Positions 29,043 to 34,067 of a stretch of 34,067 nucleotides of DNA are shown in pieces. Made by a program: the position numbers and the translations under genes. How positions within the stretch are numbered: the stretch's first letter is position 1; every line of letters starts with the position of its first letter. The DNA comes from Candidatus Stahliibacteriota bacterium. GTDB taxonomy: Bacteria; Hydrothermota; Tepidihabitantia; SM23-42. The notes beneath the pieces are model-generated. The model was not told the DNA's origin, made no database searches, and worked only from the letters and a program-made list of their open reading frames with translations. The stretch spans positions 1 to 34,067 of the forward strand of contig JAUWCU010000010.1 in the NCBI GenBank assembly GCA_030609135.1. The letters are read 5' to 3'.

Positions 29043-30581
29043 CTACCTAATAAGTGCTATTTTCTCAGTGACACTCCACTCTCCAGCATCTGCTCTGATA
29101 AAATATATGCCTTCTACCACCTCCTTTCCTTGCTCATCCCGACCATCCCAGAATATTTGATTTGATGGTTGCATTGTCAAATGGTCAAATCGCTTGATTA
29201 AACACCCAGCAACATCGTAGATTGCCAGTGATAAATCGTGCATTATACCATATGAAGGTTGTAATGTAAATGCAATGGTTAATCTTCCCCTGGAGGGATT
29301 AGGATAAATCTCTAATTCGGGGACATGATATACCATTCTTGAATTCTGGTCATCCTCTGCTACTCCTACAAACCTCTTTCCTCGCTTATAATACAGCTCA
29401 CTATAAGCCGGATAGGGTCCATCACGATGGTCATTCCAGATAACATGTACCCACTCCTTTGAAACAACCATTCGAGGACGCCAGGAATTTTTGAGAGCAT
29501 TAGTAAGTCTCTCCTCGGTTAGCCAGGTCTCGCCGCCATCTGTACTCATTCGAAAATATAATTCAAACTCAGTATCAATTCCCCAGCGGTCGTCGTCCCA
29601 AACAACATAAACTGAATCACCACTTACACAAACGTCCGAAGCCTGTGCATGATGTACATCGGTTAGCTGTTTATAAGGAAGCCAGGATAACCCGTTATCA
29701 GTACTTTTGCTGAAGAAAATGTCGCCGGTCCAGGAATATGGTGAATACTTATAATCCATCCATGTAACATAGAGATTACCATTATAATCACAACACATTG
29801 CTGGTCCTTGACTGGCGGCGCTATCATTTGGTGAAATCACATCATAATCGCTCCAAGTTATACCCTGATCAGTACTTCTTTTATAGAAAATTTCCGAATG
29901 TAATGTCCCAAGTTTGTGGCGGATTACCATATGTATGGTTTGTGAATTATAGAGTAATCCAAAGGGGCTGTCGTATCCCAGACTATCGATAATGTTTTCA
30001 GGTAGCCATGTCGTACCGGCATCAGTACTCTTTTTAAGTGTAGTCAGATGATGAAAAAAATCATCAACATCATCCCAGATCACAAATACATCCTGGCTAT
30101 CACCCAGCGTGATTCCAGCCTTGGCACATGAGCGCCACTGGGATGAAAGAAGCGTCTCTGGTTCCCAACTCAGCCCACCGTCAACGCTTCTGCGATAGTA
30201 AATTACATAAGTACCTATATATCTTGCATCATCGTAAACAACATGAAGCGTTTCCCCGCGGACAGCAAATTGTCCTACATATGAGGAATTAGTATCAAGC
30301 GGCGATAATGACATGTCGTTAGACCAGGTTGTTCCCATGTCTGTGCTTCTTATAAAATATACATCCGCTCCTGCAGGTTCACGATTATCAGCAAAAACAA
30401 CATAGATTGTATCACCGAAAGTCTCAATATATCCACCACAGCACTGGCTTAGAACATCAGTCAACCTAACATCCGGCTCCCATTGAATCTGTGCTTGTAA
30501 GAAAGAAAAAAGTAATAAGTTATTGAATAGGAACAACATAGCATACACTAATAATCCAGATTTACTGGTTGATTTCTTCAT
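29043..30581 (-). CDS. BNR/sialidase-like repeat protein with T9SS sorting domain
   Basis: FIRSTDMGTTW, YRRSVDGGLSW, YKRSTDQGITW, FSKSTDNGLSW, FRMSTDGGETW; C-terminal LEIYPNPSRGRLTIAF...EGIYFIRADAGEWSVTEKIALIR. Confidence 0.8.
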   Translation of the reverse strand: MKKSTSKSGLLVYAMLFLFNNLLLFSFLQAQIQWEPDVRLTDVLSQCCGGYIETFGDTIYVVFADNREPAGADVYFIRSTDMGTTWSNDMSLSPLDTNSSYVGQFAVRGETLHVVYDDARYIGTYVIYYRRSVDGGLSWEPETLLSSQWRSCAKAGITLGDSQDVFVIWDDVDDFFHHLTTLKKSTDAGTTWLPENIIDSLGYDSPFGLLYNSQTIHMVIRHKLGTLHSEIFYKRSTDQGITWSDYDVISPNDSAASQGPAMCCDYNGNLYVTWMDYKYSPYSWTGDIFFSKSTDNGLSWLPYKQLTDVHHAQASDVCVSGDSVYVVWDDDRWGIDTEFELYFRMSTDGGETWLTEERLTNALKNSWRPRMVVSKEWVHVIWNDHRDGPYPAYSELYYKRGKRFVGVAEDDQNSRMVYHVPELEIYPNPSRGRLTIAFTLQPSYGIMHDLSLAIYDVAGCLIKRFDHLTMQPSNQIFWDGRDEQGKEVVEGIYFIRADAGEWSVTEKIALIR

Positions 30582-30651
30582 AAATACCCTTAGTTAATTA
30601 TAGTAAATACTAAGTTAATGTCAATAGGCTGATTTATAAAAACTAAAACTA

Positions 30652-31707
30652 TCATTCTAAATTTTTATCGGATATATTTGAAATATCTTTTAAATTCAAT
30701 ATTTTAAAACCTTCAATAACTTCTTTCCAAATACCGCCACCGTCAGTTGTTTTGTACAAACTAAATTTCCCCCCGGCAAAGAGCGTTTGATAATCTGAAG
30801 GATGAGAAATTAAACAAAGAAGTTTCCTCGCACAAATACCCTCATTTATCTCATACCAGGTAGCACCACCGTCAGGAGTCTTATACATTCCTCCATCTCT
30901 TGTTGCAGCATAGACTATGTCTTCGTTTATCGCTTTTAGACTGTTAGTATATTGCGGAGAATCTGTTAGCAGTACCCAGTACCCACCACCATTCTCGGTT
31001 TTGTAAACACGTTCATCCGCTCCTGCATAACCGACAGACTGATTGGCAAATTCAACTGTATAGATATCATCGTTGCTCATTTGTTGATTCCAATTATTAC
31101 CGCCATTTGTAGAAAGCCAAATACCCCTGTCTGAGGTTCCTGAACAGCCGGCAATAATCCAGATACCTCTCAGTGGGTCATGAGTAATTGCAATGTCATT
31201 CACATAGGGATCTGTGCCTGAACTTATATCCTTTGCATCCCAGGTCTCGCCACCATCCTCAGTCTTAAATACCGCACAAGGACCTGTACCACACCCCAGA
31301 TAAACAATACTCGAATTATTCGGATCCATGGCAAAACACAAGGGGTTGTTATTTGTGATCCCAGAACTCTTTGCAGCCCAGGTCACGCCGCCATCATCAG
31401 ATTTCCAGACCGGGGTCGCATCATATTTACCGATATAAACTGTATCTGCCCTGTTCGGACAAGTAATCACACAGGTGGGATTGACGATGTATTCGTGCTC
31501 TATAGGTTCCCACAATTCTCCTTCATCCACTGACTTATAGAGTTTATGGGTTCTATCCGCTGCAAAGATAGCCCAATAACTATGTATTGGATCCCATCCT
31601 ATACTCATATCGTCGGCCCGTCCTGCTGGCGGACCATTTAGACTCTGCCACTCTGCCGCAAAGATTACGAGTGGCAGAATTATGATTAGTGTTGATATTT
31701 TACGCAT
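30652..31707 (-). CDS. BNR/Asp-box repeat protein without sorting domain
   Basis: MRKISTLIIILPLVIFAAEW signal; YKSVDEGELW, WKSDDGGVTW, FKTEDGGETW, YKTPDGGATW. Start moved to ATG 31707 with AGGAGG RBS. Confidence 0.8.
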   Translation of the reverse strand: MRKISTLIIILPLVIFAAEWQSLNGPPAGRADDMSIGWDPIHSYWAIFAADRTHKLYKSVDEGELWEPIEHEYIVNPTCVITCPNRADTVYIGKYDATPVWKSDDGGVTWAAKSSGITNNNPLCFAMDPNNSSIVYLGCGTGPCAVFKTEDGGETWDAKDISSGTDPYVNDIAITHDPLRGIWIIAGCSGTSDRGIWLSTNGGNNWNQQMSNDDIYTVEFANQSVGYAGADERVYKTENGGGYWVLLTDSPQYTNSLKAINEDIVYAATRDGGMYKTPDGGATWYEINEGICARKLLCLISHPSDYQTLFAGGKFSLYKTTDGGGIWKEVIEGFKILNLKDISNISDKNLE

Positions 31708-31814
31708 GATATACCTCCTTTCAGCCAGAGGCTGAAACATTGATATATACGGATATTGATAGAGATGCAAACGGATTTTTTATCCTGTATCGTGAATCAT
31801 GCATCTTGTATCCA

Positions 31815-33296
31815 TTACTTCACCACCACTACTTTTTTGGTAGTATACTCCTCTCCTGCTCGGAGCATTATAAAATAGATCCCATCACACACCTCCTTGT
31901 TAAAATCAAAAACAAACTCACCTGAAACTTGATGCACTGGAAAAGTCTCAACAACTCTTCCAATGATATCTAATATCATTATCTCACCACCATCATTTGT
32001 ACCCAAATCGTAATAAATTAAAGAGTTTCCTTTTAAAATTGTGGAACAATTTAAAATAATACCAACGCTGTAAGGTTTAACAATCATCTCTTCATTTATA
32101 CCAACAAGAGTTTTCCGTTTATAGTAAAGCATCCATGGTCCAGTATTACCACTATCACGTTGGTCAGACCAGAAGAGATGTAGAAAATCACCATCACAAG
32201 CCAATGACGGGTTACGAGAATGAAATGACGCATTAGTTAACCGAACTTCAGATTCCCAGGTCTGCCCTAAATCCGTACTCATCCGGTAATATATCTCAAA
32301 ATTATTACCAAAACCATTCCTGTCATCCATCCAGACCAGATGTAAATTGCTGCCTTCCGCTAAAATGTCTGAAGCAGTAGCCCGATGCACTACGGTCAAT
32401 GAATCAATCTCTTCCCAGGTATTACCTGAATCACTGCTTGCCCGATAAAATATGTCTCCAGTCCAGGGATAAGGGCTATATTTATAGTCATACCAGGTAA
32501 TATGAATCCCGCTACTATCATCCGTGTCCATGGCTGGGCGCTGAGATCCGATTCCATCGTTTTCTGAAATAACCTGGCTATCACTCCAGGTTTCACCAGC
32601 ATCAGTGCTTTTATAAAAAAGAATTTCGGTAATCTCAGAAGCAGCGACTGAAAGCATTAAGTAAAAACTGATTGACTTTGACATCTTAAAACTTGGATGT
32701 GCTGCACCATCACCAATCACATCCGCGCTATCCCAACTTACACCATTGTCCGTGCTTTTCATAAATAATATATTTCCATCATCCCGTGTTGTCACCAAAC
32801 ATACAGTATCGCTATAAACACAAAGTCTCGGATTACCTCTCATCCCTGCCATATTTGTTTTATGAAGAGTATCAATAATGCCCCATGTATTGCCGCCATC
32901 AGTACTTTTTCTATAACAAATTGCATAATAGTATGCATAGCTTTCTTTCCATGCGACATGGACATTGCCGCCCCAAACAGCTATGCTGGGTGTGACTGCT
33001 GAGATACTGTCTTCAGGTGTTAATAACACATCCGCCCCCCAGGTCGCACCTGCATCGGTGCTGCGCTTGTAGAAAACCTCATCACGATAATTTGATAAAC
33101 TATCTAAATAATTTTTCCACCAGACTAAATGAATGGTATCGCCCCAACATGCAGACCTTGGATCTGCAGAGTAAGCATAATCAAAAGTCAACCGCCTATC
33201 CTCACTCCAGCCTGATTGGGCGGATAGATTAGAAGCAAGAGATAAGAAGTAAGAAGTAAGAAAACATAATAGAAATATGTGGGTAAGTTTCTTCAT
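31815..33296 (-). CDS. BNR/sialidase-like repeat protein with C-terminal sorting-like domain, paralog of 29043-30581
   Basis: YKRSTDAGATW, YRKSTDGGNTW, YKSTDAGETW, YRMSTDLGQTW; TGDIF and DYKYSPYPWTGDIF shared with the 512-aa paralog; ends GIYFIMLRAGEEYTTKKVVVVK. Confidence 0.8.
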   Translation of the reverse strand: MKKLTHIFLLCFLTSYFLSLASNLSAQSGWSEDRRLTFDYAYSADPRSACWGDTIHLVWWKNYLDSLSNYRDEVFYKRSTDAGATWGADVLLTPEDSISAVTPSIAVWGGNVHVAWKESYAYYYAICYRKSTDGGNTWGIIDTLHKTNMAGMRGNPRLCVYSDTVCLVTTRDDGNILFMKSTDNGVSWDSADVIGDGAAHPSFKMSKSISFYLMLSVAASEITEILFYKSTDAGETWSDSQVISENDGIGSQRPAMDTDDSSGIHITWYDYKYSPYPWTGDIFYRASSDSGNTWEEIDSLTVVHRATASDILAEGSNLHLVWMDDRNGFGNNFEIYYRMSTDLGQTWESEVRLTNASFHSRNPSLACDGDFLHLFWSDQRDSGNTGPWMLYYKRKTLVGINEEMIVKPYSVGIILNCSTILKGNSLIYYDLGTNDGGEIMILDIIGRVVETFPVHQVSGEFVFDFNKEVCDGIYFIMLRAGEEYTTKKVVVVK

Positions 33297-33566
33297 TGTC
33301 TCCTCTGTTTTATTATAATATCCATGTTAAAGAAGTCAATAGATAGATTCATAAAAATTAAAAACTTCATCTTATTTTAAATCTTTATGTGTTTGTTGAG
33401 AAAATACAGATACATCATTTTAATCTGGTTTTTTATCTACGTAATCAAAAGTATTGGATTCAAATTCCAAAACTTTTAAAATTCAATACTTCAAAGGCTA
33501 CTGCTGGGGGCAAATCTTAAGGGCGTATTGCCCAAATCTTTTTAGCGTTCCGAACATCTTAAAGAC

Positions 33567-33665
33567 GTCATTACGAGGAGTGAAACGACGAAGTAATCTC
33601 ATGAAAATTCAGGAGATTGCCACATCCTGCTCGTTGCATCTTCAACGAGCAGGCTTCGCAATGAC
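33567..33665. repeat. REP-like imperfect palindrome
   Basis: GTCATTACGAGGAGTGAAACGACGAAGTAATCTC ... GAGATTGCC ... GGCTTCGCAATGAC. Confidence 0.6.
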
Positions 33666-33691
33666 ATATGATTTATTTGGACAACACGCCC

Positions 33692-33854
33692 TTAACAGGC
33701 TGACTGAGAATAAGGAGTAGGGCGTTCACGCCCGTATTTTGGAGTGCTATGTCTCCTGACATTGCATGCAACGAGAGGACTCGTTGCACTCCATATTTAA
33801 TGAGCCTAAAGGCTCTACTCCTACAAATTTCGACATTCTCGGTCACCCTGTTAA
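33692..33854. mobile_element. Inverted-repeat element, family B copy 2 (163 bp)
   Basis: TTAACAGGCTGACTGAGAAT ... ATTCTCGGTCACCCTGTTAA; shared block with copy 1. Confidence 0.7.
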
Positions 33855-33874
33855 GATTTAACCCCATTTTTCCC

Positions 33875-33902
33875 TTGACTTTCCATTTTTTTATTATATA
33901 AT
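33875..33902 (+). promoter_or_regulatory. Promoter TTGACT-N16-TATAAT reading out of window
   Basis: CCCTTGACTTTCCATTTTTTTATTATATAAT, closely resembling the nnr promoter. Confidence 0.6.
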
Positions 33903-33937
33903 TCCTTTGTTTTACAATATAATGGGGGTAATAGGTA

Positions 33938-34059
33938 AGTTTTTCCTAAATTGTAGCGGTCGGATTTATCCGACATAATGAAAATATCCGAAAATTTGTG
34001 CGATGAATCGCACCGCTACAATAATTGCTACGTTTTTTATATCATTTTTAGGAAAAACT
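33938..34059. repeat. Nested inverted-repeat element
   Basis: Outer AGTTTTTCCTAAA ... TTTAGGAAAAACT; inner ATTGTAGCGGT ... ACCGCTACAAT (33950-34022); inner hairpins GTCGGATttATCCGAC and GTGCGATgaATCGCAC. Confidence 0.65.
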
Positions 34060-34067
34060 AAACTATT

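Noticed and set aside
33567-33665. REP-like palindrome GTCATTACGAGGAG... as a novel element
   Set aside because: Resembles a type of intergenic palindrome I recognise from many bacterial genomes; listed as a feature only.

Overview
AT-rich bacterial chromosomal window with no rRNA, tRNA or CRISPR seen. The gene families, including several T9SS-type C-terminal sorting domains, suggest an FCB-like lineage or candidate phylum such as WOR-3; this is inference only. Left to right: ROK kinase (-); a five-gene 2-oxoacid:ferredoxin oxidoreductase operon (-) with two KorA and two KorB paralogs plus KorC; phoU-pstB-pstB'-pstA-pstC-pstS (-); a C25 (gingipain-like) peptidase with one in-frame stop and another T9SS-domain protein (+); uvrA (+); a repeat-rich island; an outer-membrane-like protein behind a near-perfect sigma-54 promoter; nnr; a beta-propeller-like protein; tatC; a lipoprotein; then a minus-strand cluster of large BNR/Asp-box secreted proteins, one interrupted at a G9 tract. 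Main observations: (1) the two KorA/KorB pairs look reciprocally degenerate (canonical alpha next to a dead beta, degenerate alpha next to a canonical beta), suggesting an obligate asymmetric complex; (2) the two PstB ATPases show complementary motif loss like that of heterodimeric ABC exporters; (3) several promoters sit 4-9 nt from the start codon, predicting leaderless mRNAs; (4) a 157-164 bp TA-flanked MITE family occurs three times, two copies sitting in stop codons, and a second inverted-repeat family occurs twice. All calls are from reading the sequence and supplied ORFs; no searches were run.
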